The notes: generated by a model not told the origin, from the letters alone. Numbered from the stretch's first letter, positions 9,701-20,143 are shown. The stretch is DNA of 64,000 nucleotides from Desulfosporosinus sp. HMP52 (GCF_000765145.1 NZ_JMGA01000018.1:124001-188000), one strand, 5' to 3'. Numbers and translations: made by a program.

Positions 9701-10997
9701 AGACGTTATGGTTATAGATCCAAGTCAAAATATATCTGCTCCCCGGGATGTTCTTATTAAGGATAAAATGGTATTAGAAATTTCTGCATCACTGACAGAG
9801 GAAGATGTTTTAGTAAAAGCGCAAGGTGAATCTGTGGAAACCGTTAATGGCAAAGGTAAATATCTTTTCCCGGGACTTATTGATGTACACACTCATCTGC
9901 GTGAACCAGGGCAAGAGGATAAAGAAGATATATTAAGTGGATCACGTGCTGCAGTACGGGGTGGATTTACGACAATTCTGGCCATGGCTAACACACAACC
10001 TCCTATAGATAATCGAGCTTTGGTAGAGTTTGTACGCAGACAAGGCGAACGTGCCGGATATGCCCATGTCCTGCCCATAGGGACAGTCACTAAAGGCATG
10101 CAGGGCAGTGAATTAGTAGAAATGGCGGATATGAAAGCAGGAGGAGCAGCAGCTTTTTCGGATGATGGTAAAAACATTCAGAACGCAGAAATGATGAGGC
10201 TTGCTTTAGAATATGCCAAACTTACAGGCTTTCCGATTATCAGTCACTGTGAGGATAAAGATTTAGCCGGAGATGGCCAAATGCGAAGAGGCGTGGCTTC
10301 AGGGCGGATGGGATTAAGAGGAATCCCGGCCAGTGCCGAGAGTGTAATAGTGGCCAGAGATTTAATTCTTGCCGAGGAAACTGGCGGCAAGCTTCATCTG
10401 GCCCATATTTCAACGGCAGATAGCGTGGAGATGATTCGAAAAGCTAAAGCACGAGGTGTTAATGTTACGGCAGAGGTCAACCCGCATCATCTCATCTTTA
10501 CTGATGAAGAGATAGGTATTACAGATACAGTGCTTAAGGTAAATCCTCCCCTGGGTTCGGAAGAGGATCGGGAAGCCTTAATTGAAGGGCTGCGTGATGG
10601 AACTATTGATATGATAGCAACTGATCATGCCCCACACACCCAGGCAGAAAAAGCTCGACCCTTTGCAGAAGCTCCTTTTGGAATTGCTAGTCTAGAGACT
10701 GCCTTAAGTGCGGTTTGGAACTACTTGGTGTTACCTGGACGATTGTCCCTGGATCGTGTGATTGAGGCTTGGAGTTGGGCTCCGGCACAACGGTTTGGTT
10801 TGACAGGGGGAACCCTCAAGCCTGGGGCTATAGCGGATATTGTGCTTTTTGATCCTGACTTCTCAGAGGTGATTGATTCAACAAACTTGGTATCGAAAGC
10901 TCGCAATACTCCGTTTCTAGGAAAGAATATGGCTGGCTTCCCTGTGATGGTTTGGGTTGAAGGTAAGTTAGTTCAGAGAGATAGAGTTGTTAAATAG
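9687..10997 (+). CDS. pyrC: Dihydroorotase (class I)
   Basis: Zinc amidohydrolase that cyclises carbamoyl aspartate to dihydroorotate. The metal motif DVHTHLREPG has H68 and H70, and the catalytic aspartate D313 is in IATDHAPHT. Other family blocks are SDDGKNIQNAEMM and HLAHISTADSVEMI. With 436 residues it fits the Gram-positive class I type. It overlaps pyrB by 14 bases; AGGAGG (within the end of pyrB) serves as its ribosome site. Confidence 0.97.
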   Translation: MWWLKDVMVIDPSQNISAPRDVLIKDKMVLEISASLTEEDVLVKAQGESVETVNGKGKYLFPGLIDVHTHLREPGQEDKEDILSGSRAAVRGGFTTILAMANTQPPIDNRALVEFVRRQGERAGYAHVLPIGTVTKGMQGSELVEMADMKAGGAAAFSDDGKNIQNAEMMRLALEYAKLTGFPIISHCEDKDLAGDGQMRRGVASGRMGLRGIPASAESVIVARDLILAEETGGKLHLAHISTADSVEMIRKAKARGVNVTAEVNPHHLIFTDEEIGITDTVLKVNPPLGSEEDREALIEGLRDGTIDMIATDHAPHTQAEKARPFAEAPFGIASLETALSAVWNYLVLPGRLSLDRVIEAWSWAPAQRFGLTGGTLKPGAIADIVLFDPDFSEVIDSTNLVSKARNTPFLGKNMAGFPVMVWVEGKLVQRDRVVK

Positions 10998-11034
10998 ATA
11001 AAGATTTACCAAGATAGAGAGAGGAAGTGTCGAG

Positions 11035-12147
11035 GTGGCTTATCTTATTTTTGAAGATGGGACGACCTTTGAGGGAGAAGAGTTTGGGGGATGGGAAAAG
11101 AGTTCCACCCAGGTAGAAGAGCAAGAAGTCGTTTTCAATACCTCAATGAGTGGCTATCAGGAGATGGTTACAGATTTATCCTATGCAGGTCAGATACTTG
11201 TCCTTACTCAACCCCTGATTGGAAACTATGGATGGCATCATGAAGAAAATGAAGCGGATAAAACACGCCTGCAAGGGCTCATCCTTCGCGAACTTTCCGG
11301 GGGGGAGGGAAGTCAGCATGGTGAGGGGTCTCTAGAGGATTATTGTTACCAGCATGGTGTACAAGGTCTAAAGGGAGTCGATACACGAGCACTAACCAGA
11401 TATTTACGGCAATTTGGAACCTTGCCAGGAGTACTTGTTCGCACTAAAGAGATTGGGCAGGATTATTGGAGGAATTCGCAGAAGAAAACCCAAGTAAAGG
11501 AAAATAGTGAGCATTGGGTTTATCGTTCGACGGTGAAAGAGTCATTTGAAATTCCCGGATCAGGTCCATTGATTGCAGTCATGGATTTTGGCGTAAAACG
11601 AAATATCATTCGTAACCTTCAGAAAAGAGGGTTTCGGATTATGGTTTTCCCAGCTAAGACTAAGGCTGAAGAAATACTTAAGAATCGCCCCAGTGGGATA
11701 GTTCTGAGCAATGGCCCCGGCAATCCCGAAGAGTTACCCGAAGAAATTGCTACAGTACAGAAGTTATATGATAAGCTGCCAATCTTAGGGATATGTTTAG
11801 GACACCAACTTTTAGCCTTGGCTGCAGGTGGAAGAACCTACAAGTTACATTATGGACATCGGGGCGGGAATCATCCGGTGATCGACATCCGCTCTGGAAA
11901 AGCGACAATGACATCCCAAAACCATGGCTACGCTGTGCAGGAAGACTCTTTGAAGGGTTCGGGCTTTGAGGTTACCTTGCTGAATCTCAATGATGGAACC
12001 GTAGAAGGAATGGAGCATACTTCTTATCCAATTTTATCGGTACAATTTCATCCGGAAGGGGCTCCAGGGCCTGAGGAGAACGATGAAATTTTTGACCGCT
12101 TCAAGTCTATTGTTTTAGACAGATCAGCGCGAAAGGGGAGAGGATAA
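11035..12147 (+). CDS. carA: Carbamoyl-phosphate synthase small chain (glutaminase)
   Basis: Hydrolyses glutamine and channels ammonia to CarB. The N-terminal CPSase-small domain ([16 protein letters not shown]) is followed by a class I glutamine amidotransferase domain with nucleophile C254 in [16 protein letters not shown] and the HPE motif in [15 protein letters not shown] at 11035 starts the gene with AGAGGAAG upstream. Length 370 residues is normal. It is followed after 2 bases by carB. Location inside the pyr operon suggests it serves pyrimidine rather than arginine synthesis. Confidence 0.97.
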   Translation: MAYLIFEDGTTFEGEEFGGWEKSSTQVEEQEVVFNTSMSGYQEMVTDLSYAGQILVLTQPLIGNYGWHHEENEADKTRLQGLILRELSGGEGSQHGEGSLEDYCYQHGVQGLKGVDTRALTRYLRQFGTLPGVLVRTKEIGQDYWRNSQKKTQVKENSEHWVYRSTVKESFEIPGSGPLIAVMDFGVKRNIIRNLQKRGFRIMVFPAKTKAEEILKNRPSGIVLSNGPGNPEELPEEIATVQKLYDKLPILGICLGHQLLALAAGGRTYKLHYGHRGGNHPVIDIRSGKATMTSQNHGYAVQEDSLKGSGFEVTLLNLNDGTVEGMEHTSYPILSVQFHPEGAPGPEENDEIFDRFKSIVLDRSARKGRG

Positions 12148-12149
12148 GA

Positions 12150-15100
12150 ATGCCCAAAAAAGAGTGGAAAAAGGTTCTGGTAATTGGCTCAGGCCCCATC
12201 GTAATTGGACAGGCGGCTGAATTTGACTATGCCGGCACACAAGCTTGCCGAGCTCTTCGCGAGGAAGGGATTGAGGTCATTCTCGTCAATTCCAATCCTG
12301 CCACAATCATGACGGATCGAGAAACAGCAGATCGGGTTTATATAGAGCCTTTAACTGTGGAATCTATGGAACGGATCATTGAACGGGAGAGACCTGACGG
12401 GTTGATACCTACGATGGGTGGACAAACAGGCTTAAACTTAGCGTATCAGCTTGCTAAAAGAGGGGTTTTGGAGCGCTGTGAGGTCACTCTAATGGGAACC
12501 TCGCTGAAAAGCATTGACCAAGCTGAAGATCGGGAGAGCTTTAGGGCTCTGATGAAAGAACTGGGTGAGCCGATTCCGGAAAGCATGATTGTTTCCCATG
12601 TTGAGGATGCCCTGAAATTTGCAGATGTTACCGGTTACCCACTTATTGTTCGGCCGGCCTTTACCTTGGGTGGAACCGGAGGAGGAATTGTTCAAAACAA
12701 AACTGAACTTCAACAGATTGCAGAAAGCGGCCTTCAGGCAAGTCTGATTGGTCAGATTCTTGTAGAGAGAAGTGTAGCTGGTTGGAAGGAAGTCGAGTTT
12801 GAGGTTTTACGGGATGGAGTCGGTAACTGTATAACGATATGTCACATGGAAAATATGGATCCGGTGGGAATACATACAGGTGACAGTATTGTTGTAGCAC
12901 CTTGTCAAACCTTAACTGACAGAGAGGTTCAAACCCTGCGCAGTGCCTCTCTAAGAATTGTTAATGGTCTGGGAATTGAAGGTGGGTGTAACGTCCAATT
13001 TGCCCTCCATCCTTCTCAAATGGAATATGTTGTGATCGAGGTTAATCCTCGCTTAAGTCGCTCAAGTGCTTTGGCCTCGAAGGCTACGGGATATCCTATT
13101 GCTAAAATCGCCGCTAAGATAGCCTTGGGTTATGCTCTAACAGAACTCAAGAATGCTGTGACGGGAAAGACCTCCGCTTGTTTTGAGCCTGCCTTGGACT
13201 ATGTGGTTGTGAAGTTTCCGCGCTGGCCTTTTGATAAATTTACAGAGGCAGATCGCCAGTTAGGGACTCAGATGAAGGCAACGGGGGAAGTAATGGGGAT
13301 AGGTCGGAACTTGGAATCCGCCTTGCTCAAAGCCATCCGTTCTCTTGATATAAAAGTTTATGGGGTTCGCATGGCGGAGCTTGAGGGACTTTCAGACGCG
13401 GAACTTAAAGACGCTTGTTTAAAACCAGATGATCGCCAGTTGTTTGTTTTTGCTGAAGGTTTGAGACGCGGTTGGACAGTAGATTGGTTGGTTCAAGAAA
13501 CCGGTTGGAATCGATACTATTTGAATATACTAAAACGTCTTGTGGATGAGACAATTTTATTGGAACAGACTCCTTGGGATGAGGCTAGGTTGCGTCGAGT
13601 AAAACGGCTAGGGTTTTCTGACCTGGAGATTGCATCTCTCTGGAAAACTACTGAGGACAAAGTACATCAATTTAGAAAAGAGCATAGTATAAGGCCTGTT
13701 TTTAAAATGGTGGATACCTGCGCCGCAGAATTTGAAGCGACAACACCTTACTTTTATTCCAGTTATGATCTGGAAGATGAAGGGGATGTTCATAAACGGC
13801 CTAAAGTTGTCGTTCTAGGTTCAGGTTCAATTCGAATAGGACAGGGTATAGAATTTGATTATTGTTCAGTACATGCTGTACTGGCCCTGAGAAAAGCGGG
13901 TTATGAAAGCATTATAATCAATAACAATCCGGAAACAGTGTCGACGGATTTTGATACGGCTGATCGTCTCTATTTTGAACCATTAACCTTAGAGGATGTA
14001 TCCGAGATTTTAGATAAAGAACAACCCGATGGAGTAGTCGTTCAGTTCGGTGGGCAGACGGCAATCGGTTTAGCAAGCGGACTGGCAAGACGTGGATATA
14101 AGATTTTAGGTACGACGGTAGAAGATATCGATCGTGCAGAAGAGCGAGGAAATTTCGACCGGGTACTGCAAGAGCTAGGTGCCCAGCGCCCTCGCGGAGG
14201 CGGCGCCAAGAATATGGAGCAAGTGCAGAGCGTTGCCCATGAGATTGGATTTCCTTTAGTTGTACGTCCGTCTTATGTTCTTGGCGGCCGGGCTATGGAC
14301 ATTGTATATGAAGAAAAGGAATTAGAACCGGTTATTAAGCGAGCTTTTTCCGCATCCTCAGACCAGGAAATCTGGATGGATCAATATCTGCTGGGTACGG
14401 AGGTTGAGGTTGATGCAATCTCAGACGGAGAGAATGTTTTTATCCCCGGGATTATGGAACATTTGGAGCGGGCCGGAGTTCATTCCGGAGATTCTATAGC
14501 AGTCTATCCACCTCAAACTCTCGACTTAAACATGGAAGAACGTATTATTGCTTTGACAAAATCCTTAGCACGATCCTTGAAAATAAAAGGTCTGCTTAAT
14601 ATACAATATGTCATTTACCACCAAGAACTCTATGTTCTGGAGGTTAATCCGCGATCAAGCCGTACAGTTCCCTTTCTAAGTAAAGTTACCGGGGTTCCCA
14701 TTGTTGATTGGGCTTCCCAAGTTATCCTGGGCAAAAAGTGGGAAGAAATAGGTATCCCCCACGGCCTCTGGCCAGTCAGTGATCGAGTTGCTGTCAAAGC
14801 ACCTGTGTTTTCCTTCTCTAAGCTGCAAAGAGTCGAACCGTCATTAGGCCCTGAGATGAAATCTACGGGTGAAGTTATGGGCATGGACAAAACCTATGAA
14901 AAAGCTCTCTACAAGGCGTTGCTGGGAGCGGGATTGTCCTTTACGACTTATGGGTCTGTGTTAATAACCTTGGCAGATCGGGATAAAGCAGAAGGGTTAG
15001 AGCTGGCCAGGCGTTTCGCAGAAATTGGCTTCCGTATCCTAGCGACTGAGGGGACTACCCGCTATTTAAAGACTCAGGGATTACGGGTAGAAACAATTGC

Positions 15101-15323
15101 CAAGCTGCATGATGGTTCTAACGAAATTATTGATGGTATTCGCAAGCAACAGATTCAATACGTTGTCAATACAACAACTCATGGTCGAGTCCAAGAAAGT
15201 GATGGCTTTGCCATCCGTAGAGCAGCTGTAGAACATGGAATCCCTTGCTTCACAAGCTTAGATACTGCGGCAGCGTTGCTTCAGGTACTAGAAAGTTTAT
15301 CTCCGGGTCTCTTGCCGCTCTAG
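12150..15323 (+). CDS. carB: Carbamoyl-phosphate synthase large chain
   Basis: Makes carbamoyl phosphate from bicarbonate, ammonia and two ATP. The two homologous halves are visible: the first opens with [21 protein letters not shown] and the second with [19 protein letters not shown] near residue 550. Each contains an ATP-grasp domain (for example [18 protein letters not shown] and [18 protein letters not shown]). The C-terminal MGS-like allosteric domain covers about the last 130 residues ([19 protein letters not shown]). At 1057 residues it is complete. It forms a heterodimer with CarA. Confidence 0.98.
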   Translation: MPKKEWKKVLVIGSGPIVIGQAAEFDYAGTQACRALREEGIEVILVNSNPATIMTDRETADRVYIEPLTVESMERIIERERPDGLIPTMGGQTGLNLAYQLAKRGVLERCEVTLMGTSLKSIDQAEDRESFRALMKELGEPIPESMIVSHVEDALKFADVTGYPLIVRPAFTLGGTGGGIVQNKTELQQIAESGLQASLIGQILVERSVAGWKEVEFEVLRDGVGNCITICHMENMDPVGIHTGDSIVVAPCQTLTDREVQTLRSASLRIVNGLGIEGGCNVQFALHPSQMEYVVIEVNPRLSRSSALASKATGYPIAKIAAKIALGYALTELKNAVTGKTSACFEPALDYVVVKFPRWPFDKFTEADRQLGTQMKATGEVMGIGRNLESALLKAIRSLDIKVYGVRMAELEGLSDAELKDACLKPDDRQLFVFAEGLRRGWTVDWLVQETGWNRYYLNILKRLVDETILLEQTPWDEARLRRVKRLGFSDLEIASLWKTTEDKVHQFRKEHSIRPVFKMVDTCAAEFEATTPYFYSSYDLEDEGDVHKRPKVVVLGSGSIRIGQGIEFDYCSVHAVLALRKAGYESIIINNNPETVSTDFDTADRLYFEPLTLEDVSEILDKEQPDGVVVQFGGQTAIGLASGLARRGYKILGTTVEDIDRAEERGNFDRVLQELGAQRPRGGGAKNMEQVQSVAHEIGFPLVVRPSYVLGGRAMDIVYEEKELEPVIKRAFSASSDQEIWMDQYLLGTEVEVDAISDGENVFIPGIMEHLERAGVHSGDSIAVYPPQTLDLNMEERIIALTKSLARSLKIKGLLNIQYVIYHQELYVLEVNPRSSRTVPFLSKVTGVPIVDWASQVILGKKWEEIGIPHGLWPVSDRVAVKAPVFSFSKLQRVEPSLGPEMKSTGEVMGMDKTYEKALYKALLGAGLSFTTYGSVLITLADRDKAEGLELARRFAEIGFRILATEGTTRYLKTQGLRVETIAKLHDGSNEIIDGIRKQQIQYVVNTTTHGRVQESDGFAIRRAAVEHGIPCFTSLDTAAALLQVLESLSPGLLPL

Positions 15324-15330
15324 TCAATTG

Positions 15331-15361
15331 CGAACCACGAACTACGAATATCGAACCACGA
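15331..15361. repeat. 31-base intergenic repeat, copy 1 (carB-pyrK)
   Basis: The gap between carB and pyrK consists largely of a 31-base sequence built from CGAACTACGAA-like units about 8 bases long. A second copy at 53296-53326, between def and fmt, matches at 27 of 31 positions. Both sit immediately upstream of a Shine-Dalgarno site. Function unknown. Confidence 0.7.
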
Positions 15362-15374
15362 AAAGGAGGTTGCC

Positions 15375-16202
15375 ATGCTTACCAAAGGACAAGTGGTAGT
15401 TCATGAATCCCTGGGGGATGAAAAGCATAAGCTTAAAAGGTTAGTTCTGAAAGGACCGATTGCCAGAACTGCCCAGGCGGGACAATTCGTTGCAATCCAA
15501 GTCCAGGACTCATCAATCTCGTCATTTGATCCCTTGTTAAGGCGGCCGATTAGTTTAGCCGACATCTCTTCCGAGAATGACGAAATTACTTTGCTCTATC
15601 GAGTTCAGGGACGAGGAACAGAAATTCTTGCGCGTGCTAAGGAGGGAGGAGTGCTCAGTATCATGGGCCCTTTGGGACATGGCTTTTCTCTGCCGGAAGC
15701 GGGAGAATTATGGTTGGTAGCCGGAGGAATTGGAATTTTTCCCTTATATCCCTTAGCCCTTAGTGCTCTGAGTAAGGGGTTAACTGTTCGCTTGTTTTGG
15801 GGAGGAGAAAACCAATCCTTTCTGGAGAGTGCCGGTCTTTCCTCCTGGGAGAAATTAGGAATCCCGCTATATCTGAGTACACTTGATGGAAGTCTAGGGC
15901 AAAAGGGCCTTGTGACTGAACAAATAAATGATCAGTTAGGACAAATGTCTTTGAGCAGTAGCCAAATCTGGGCAGCGGCTTGTGGCCCAAAGAAGATGAT
16001 GCAGGCCGTGGCGGAGATTTGTATAAACGTTAAAGTACCTATAGAGGTTTCCCTGGAAGAAAGAATGGGGTGTGCAGTAGGAGCCTGCTTGGGTTGTGTG
16101 TGCACGTTGATCGACGAAACTGGGGCAAAAGTTCATAAAAAAGTATGTCAGGATGGACCGGTTTTCCGAGGAGAGGAGGTTGTATGGGATGAATCCTGTT
16201 AA
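15375..16202 (+). CDS. pyrK: Dihydroorotate dehydrogenase B, electron transfer subunit
   Basis: PyrK carries FAD and a [2Fe-2S] cluster and passes electrons from PyrD (class 1B) to NAD+. The ferredoxin-reductase-type FAD/NAD domains cover residues 1-220 (DPLLRRPISLADI, GPLGHGFSLP, LVAGGIGIFPLYPLA). Cluster ligands are in the C-terminal block EERMGCAVGACLGCVC and the later KKVCQDGP. ATG 15375 has AAGGAGG 7 bases upstream. Its end overlaps the start of pyrD by 14 bases. Length 275 residues is normal. Confidence 0.95.
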   Translation: MLTKGQVVVHESLGDEKHKLKRLVLKGPIARTAQAGQFVAIQVQDSSISSFDPLLRRPISLADISSENDEITLLYRVQGRGTEILARAKEGGVLSIMGPLGHGFSLPEAGELWLVAGGIGIFPLYPLALSALSKGLTVRLFWGGENQSFLESAGLSSWEKLGIPLYLSTLDGSLGQKGLVTEQINDQLGQMSLSSSQIWAAACGPKKMMQAVAEICINVKVPIEVSLEERMGCAVGACLGCVCTLIDETGAKVHKKVCQDGPVFRGEEVVWDESC

Positions 16203-17112
16203 TTTATCTACCCAGTTCGCTGGAATAACCTTAAGAAATCCACTGATTACTTGTTCGGGTACCTACGGATTTGGAGAGGAGTATACCAGCTATTGTCCTC
16301 TGGAAGCCTTAGGGGGAATAACTCTAAAAGGGGTTACTCCCTTACCTCGACTGGGCAACCCTGTCCCCAGGTTAGCTGAAACTCCGGCAGGACTGCTAAA
16401 TGCCGTTGGTCTGGAAAACCCAGGATTAGATGAATTTATTCAATCCTATCTGCCAAAGATAAGGAAGTTACCCACTGCAGCCATCGCCAATATTTCTGGA
16501 TTTTCCCTTGAAGATTATGTCCAGCTGGCCCGGGCACTGCAAAAGGATTCCGGTTTAGCTGCACTTGAGGTGAATATCTCTTGTCCCAATGTCAAACATG
16601 GTGGAATGCATTTTGGTACAGATCCTCAAAGTGCCCAGGAAGTAATTGCCGCGGTAAAGGCTGAAACTGATTTGCCAGTTATCGCAAAACTTTCTCCCAA
16701 TGTTACAGATATTGTGGGCATGGCGCGGGCAGTTCAGCTAGGGGGAGCGGATGCAATCTCTCTGATTAATACTCTTTTAGGGATGCATATTGATATATAT
16801 CAACAACGGCCTGTTTTAGCCAATACATTTGGAGGACTATCAGGCCCAGCGATTCGGCCAGTTGCCGTACGCATGGTTTGGCAGGTTTTTCAAGCAGTCG
16901 ATTTGCCGATTATTGGAATGGGCGGGATCACAACTTGGCAAGACGCCGTAGAATTCATGCTGGCAGGAGCAACGGCAATAAGTATAGGTACTGGTAATTT
17001 CGTTAATCCTCAGGCACCGTTAGAGATTTTACAAGGAATCAAAGAGTACTGTGAGGAACGTGGACTGGCCTCCGTAAGGGATTTAGTAGGATTAGCCCAT
17101 CATGTTAGATAA
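16189..17112 (+). CDS. pyrD: Dihydroorotate dehydrogenase B (NAD+), catalytic subunit
   Basis: FMN enzyme of class 1B that oxidises dihydroorotate to orotate with PyrK. The catalytic cysteine lies in VNISCPNVKHGG, and the FMN phosphate site in GMGGITTWQDAVEFMLAGA. ATG 16189 is chosen because GAGGAGGT lies 8 bases upstream and it gives the usual family length (307 residues); the frame is open back to 16153, but that stretch is within the pyrK C-terminus. The pyrK-pyrD order with overlap is the standard Gram-positive arrangement. Confidence 0.96.
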   Translation: MNPVNLSTQFAGITLRNPLITCSGTYGFGEEYTSYCPLEALGGITLKGVTPLPRLGNPVPRLAETPAGLLNAVGLENPGLDEFIQSYLPKIRKLPTAAIANISGFSLEDYVQLARALQKDSGLAALEVNISCPNVKHGGMHFGTDPQSAQEVIAAVKAETDLPVIAKLSPNVTDIVGMARAVQLGGADAISLINTLLGMHIDIYQQRPVLANTFGGLSGPAIRPVAVRMVWQVFQAVDLPIIGMGGITTWQDAVEFMLAGATAISIGTGNFVNPQAPLEILQGIKEYCEERGLASVRDLVGLAHHVR

Positions 17113-17195
17113 AACAAATGACACCGGTTTACTTAAACCATGAACTGTTAATAGCTTTTTCCTGCCTTGAAATGTTGAAAACTGGGGGGATATTG

Positions 17196-17906
17196 TTGGA
17201 TTTAACATTAAATAACCAGCGAGTGATGGTTGCCTTAGATGTTCAAAGTCGAGAGGAAGCTTTAGTTCTAGCCAAAGCTCTTCAAGGCAGTGGGTGTTGG
17301 CTAAAAGTAGGCTTAGAACTTTACTCCTATACCGGCCCCATGATGATTCGGGAACTAAAAGCTTTAGGATTTCCCATTTTTCTTGATTTGAAGCTGCATG
17401 ATATACCTACAACAGTGGAACGAGCAATTCGAGGATTCGTGCAGTGTGGAGCTGATATGATCAATGTCCATTGCAGCGGCGGGTATGATATGATGGCTAG
17501 AGCAGGGAATGCAGTGCGTGAAGAAGGAAGTAAGCTAAATAGTATCCCTAAGGTGATTGGAGTTACAGTCCTGACAAGTATGTCAGAAACTCAATTCAGA
17601 CAAGAGATGGGAGTCCAACGGAACCTGGGAGAGCACGTTGTAGAATTAGCGGTGCTAGCGGAAAAGGCAGGGCTTGACGGTGTCGTTGCATCAGCTAAGG
17701 AGGCAACAGATATTAGAAAAAACACAAAAGCGGATTTTCTAATTGTGACACCAGGAATCCGCCCAGCCTGGAGTGAAGCCCAGGATCAAGCAAGGGTTCT
17801 TACTCCTTCAGAAGCTTTAGATGCAGGCAGTTCATACCTGGTCATCGGGAGGCCGATAACCCGTTCGGAAGATCCACGCCAAGCTTTAGAACGGCTTTGG
17901 GAATAG
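17196..17906 (+). CDS. pyrF: Orotidine 5'-phosphate decarboxylase
   Basis: Decarboxylates OMP to UMP. The catalytic Lys/Asp array is in FLDLKLHDIPTTVERAI, and the phosphate-binding C-terminal block is SSYLVIGRPITRSEDPRQAL. TTG at 17196, 5 bases after GGGGGA, gives 236 residues as in the family; the frame opens at ATG 17118 but the extra 26 residues are unlike PyrF proteins. In most relatives pyrE follows directly; here a 698-base GC-rich gene-free segment intervenes. Confidence 0.95.
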   Translation: MDLTLNNQRVMVALDVQSREEALVLAKALQGSGCWLKVGLELYSYTGPMMIRELKALGFPIFLDLKLHDIPTTVERAIRGFVQCGADMINVHCSGGYDMMARAGNAVREEGSKLNSIPKVIGVTVLTSMSETQFRQEMGVQRNLGEHVVELAVLAEKAGLDGVVASAKEATDIRKNTKADFLIVTPGIRPAWSEAQDQARVLTPSEALDAGSSYLVIGRPITRSEDPRQALERLWE

Positions 17907-18321
17907 GATGAAAAAGGGGTCGCTCGGGTTGGGCGGCTTCGCAACATCCGCTCACCGCAGCACTCCGAGGCTCGCCCACTCGCCGACGCGGGACTTCGCC
18001 AAACCTCCGGGTAGTACCTGATGTTAACCCGTGGCTCCGTCTCCCCGCGCCGTCTTGTGGGCTTTTACCGCCTCTCCATGCAATGGGTTCGCTTCTGTGG
18101 ACGAAGCTGCCCTGCTTTCGGGTCCATGGGTTCTTGGGACTGTTTTGGGGCTTTCGGCTTCCTTTTTTCAGAGTGGCCGATCATGCCGCTGTCGTAGCAC
18201 TAGCAGATGATGAAAATGCCTAACACACGTAGATCCCACGAAGCCCGACCAGAGCCTCCCTAGAGATCTGCTTACACTCCCAGCAAACTGGCTGAAGGAG
18301 CGCTTGCCTGCTAAGCGGATG

Positions 18322-18355
18322 CGTCAGCGGAGCCGCGTTATGGCGAGCGCTGACG
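18322..18355 (+). repeat. Inverted repeat in the GC-rich segment (alternative hairpin 1)
   Basis: CGTCAGCG (18322-18329) is perfectly complementary to CGCTGACG (18348-18355). Its right arm shares bases 18352-18355 with the next hairpin, so the two cannot form together. Confidence 0.6.
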
Positions 18356-18429
18356 GTTCGCGTCCCCGTAGCGCGCCGCAGGTTCACATGCAGTAATGCA
18401 CAGAGGTTCGGACGCGCTCGCGAACCGTC
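18352..18429 (+). repeat. Long inverted repeat in the GC-rich segment (hairpin 2)
   Basis: GACGGTTCGCG (18352-18362) is perfectly complementary to CGCGAACCGTC (18419-18429). GCGTCC (18360-18365) and GGACGC (18410-18415) offer a further inner pairing. The enclosed loop contains TGCAGTAATGCA, itself a small palindrome. Confidence 0.65.
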
Positions 18430-18604
18430 CAGCGAGGCAGCGGCGGAACTCGCAGACGCGTGCTGGCTGAAGACACCGTCTTCGCACGAATTACAACAGC
18501 GTAAAAGCGCTCCGCCCCCAGAGCCAGACCAGAAGAATCGACTTACCTGAAAGCTTTTTCAGAGTAGATGACATAGAGGTTATAGAAAAGGAGAGATCAC
18601 ATTA

Positions 18605-19207
18605 ATGGATAAAACTCTTAACAATAAGATGCCGCTTACAACTGAAGAATATATGGACCTGTTTAGAAAAAGTGAAGCTTTGTTGGAGGGGCATTTCCTT
18701 TTAACCTCAGGCAAACACAGTGCTCAATACATGCAGTGTGCTCAAGTACTTCAACATCCGGATCGAGCAGGGATTTTGGCAGAGGGGCTGGCATCACAAT
18801 TTCGGGACATGGACGTTCAAACAGTCATCGGCCCCGCAACAGGGGGGATTTTAGTAGCCCATGAAGTTGCCAAAGCCTTAGGAGTTAGGTCTTTATTCAC
18901 AGAGAGAGAAAATGGAATCATGCGCTTGCGCAGAGGATTTACTATATCCCCGGGAGAAAGAGTATTGGTAGTTGAAGATGTTATAACGACTGGTGGTTCA
19001 GTTCGAGAAGTACTGACTGTAGTCAAAGAATTCGGAGCCACGGCCCTAGGTGTGGGAGTACTCGTCGATCGCTCAGGTGGAAAAGTAGATTTTGGTTTAC
19101 CTCAGTGCTCAGTTATTCAGTTGAGTATCCAAGCCTACGAAGCTCAGGATTGCCCTCTTTGTGCTCAGGGAATTCCTGCTGTCAAACCCGGAAGCCGAAA
19201 GATTTGA
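18605..19207 (+). CDS. pyrE: Orotate phosphoribosyltransferase
   Basis: Converts orotate and PRPP to OMP, the substrate of PyrF. The PRPP-binding motif is VLVVEDVITTGGSVREVL near residue 120. The 200-residue length and the C-terminal CPLCAQGIPAVKPGSRK block match the clostridial subfamily. ATG 18605 follows AAAGGAGAG. It is the last gene of the pyr operon and is followed by a strong terminator. Codon composition is normal, unlike the GC-rich segment before it. Confidence 0.95.
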   Translation: MDKTLNNKMPLTTEEYMDLFRKSEALLEGHFLLTSGKHSAQYMQCAQVLQHPDRAGILAEGLASQFRDMDVQTVIGPATGGILVAHEVAKALGVRSLFTERENGIMRLRRGFTISPGERVLVVEDVITTGGSVREVLTVVKEFGATALGVGVLVDRSGGKVDFGLPQCSVIQLSIQAYEAQDCPLCAQGIPAVKPGSRKI

Positions 19208-19219
19208 TTAGGATAAAGC

Positions 19220-19281
19220 AAGACAAGAGAACCGTCTCCCTCTCCAGCTATGGCTAGTCAGGGGGACGGTTCTTTTGTCTT
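19220..19281 (+). terminator. Terminator after pyrE
   Basis: A long stem (AAGACAA...AGAACCGTC with GACGGTTCT...TTGTCTT; arms about 19220-19241 and 19259-19281) closes the pyr operon. Confidence 0.75.
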
Positions 19282-19395
19282 ACCCAGAGCCTTATGTGAC
19301 GAAGTCTATATTTCTTCCGGGTTGATCCTTCTTCTCTCGATCTAAAAAAGGACTTGAGGAGTAGGTTCTTGTTTTTCCGGATTTGCCCAAAATGG

Positions 19396-19947
19396 CTACT
19401 CATACTCCAAGTAACTTGTCCGGTTGTTGACTTTGGTAATTGATGGCTGTTGAAATGTATTAGAATCCGAGATGTATTTAAGTACGGCCGAAGTAGTTAA
19501 TCCATACACCAGGTGCTGAATTAAAGCAAAATAGTGGCTTTTAGTTGAATGTGGTTTAATACCAAATAGATCTAATTTATTTCCCCCATTATGAAGACCG
19601 ATCCAGGCCAACAAGCTTATGAAAATGCCTTTGACGATAACGAAATCTTTTCCAGCTACTTTAAGAAGTCCGGATATTAGGGCACCTATACCTGCCCCAA
19701 CAGTCATGTGCATGACCTCGCCAAGGAGAATATTCTTTAGTCTATAGCTGCGCAATGGATTCACAACCATCGATGAGGCAACTTTTCCGAAAAATAGCTT
19801 GTTTCCTAGTAGTACGTTAAGTAACTCTGTGACAAGCGCTCCAACCGTACCGCTTATAAGTCCAATGACCAGAGAATCCTTAAGAGAATTCTTATTATTT
19901 AGTTGGTGAAGAAGATTGAGGATTTTTCTAAACACTTTGAGGTACAT
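19396..19947 (-). CDS. Hypothetical integral membrane protein
   Basis: A 183-residue protein not assigned to a family. The N-terminal 25 residues are cationic and polar. Then come about four hydrophobic segments: LVIGLISGTVGALVTELL, MTVGAGIGALISGLLKVAG, VIVKGIFISLLAWIGLH and a C-terminal HYFALIQHLVYGLTTSAVL stretch. The C-terminal 25 residues are polar (TFQQPSITKVNN). A good AGGAGGA site precedes the ATG. It is transcribed away from the chemoreceptor-like gene, with the shared upstream element between them. Gly-rich small-residue helices recall transport or channel subunits, but that is speculation. Confidence 0.7.
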   Translation of the reverse strand: MYLKVFRKILNLLHQLNNKNSLKDSLVIGLISGTVGALVTELLNVLLGNKLFFGKVASSMVVNPLRSYRLKNILLGEVMHMTVGAGIGALISGLLKVAGKDFVIVKGIFISLLAWIGLHNGGNKLDLFGIKPHSTKSHYFALIQHLVYGLTTSAVLKYISDSNTFQQPSITKVNNRTSYLEYE

Positions 19948-20143
19948 AAACTATTTCCTCCTCCTTTAGCATCGATACTTTCTTATAATACCCAATTATT
20001 TATATTTCACTTAAGACATTAAAGAAACAAGGGTACTCTTAGTCTGTTTGTTTTCTGAAAAATCCTTTAACCTGTACTAAAGGTAAACTAGATATTGCCA
20101 TAGTATTGAGATTCTGTATAGCGGAGCCCTCGTATCATTTAGG

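Larger units (their letters stand above)
17907..18604. other. GC-rich, structured, gene-free segment between pyrF and pyrE
   Basis: No credible gene is present on either strand. Hand counts give 43 of 60 G+C at 17941-18000 and 40 of 60 at 18301-18360, against 19 of 60 in the line at 18601-18660. The right half holds long inverted repeats (separate entries). TTTTTCAGAGT occurs twice, at 18164-18174 and 18555-18565, roughly framing the right half. Composition returns to normal about 60 bases before pyrE. It could be a transferred insertion element without coding capacity, a structured RNA, or an operon-internal processing/attenuation site. No known RNA family was recognised. Confidence 0.7.

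Noticed and set aside
17907-18604. GC-rich island as tRNA, rRNA or a hidden gene
   Set aside because: No cloverleaf, no recognisable rRNA core sequence, and no sizeable open frame on either strand.
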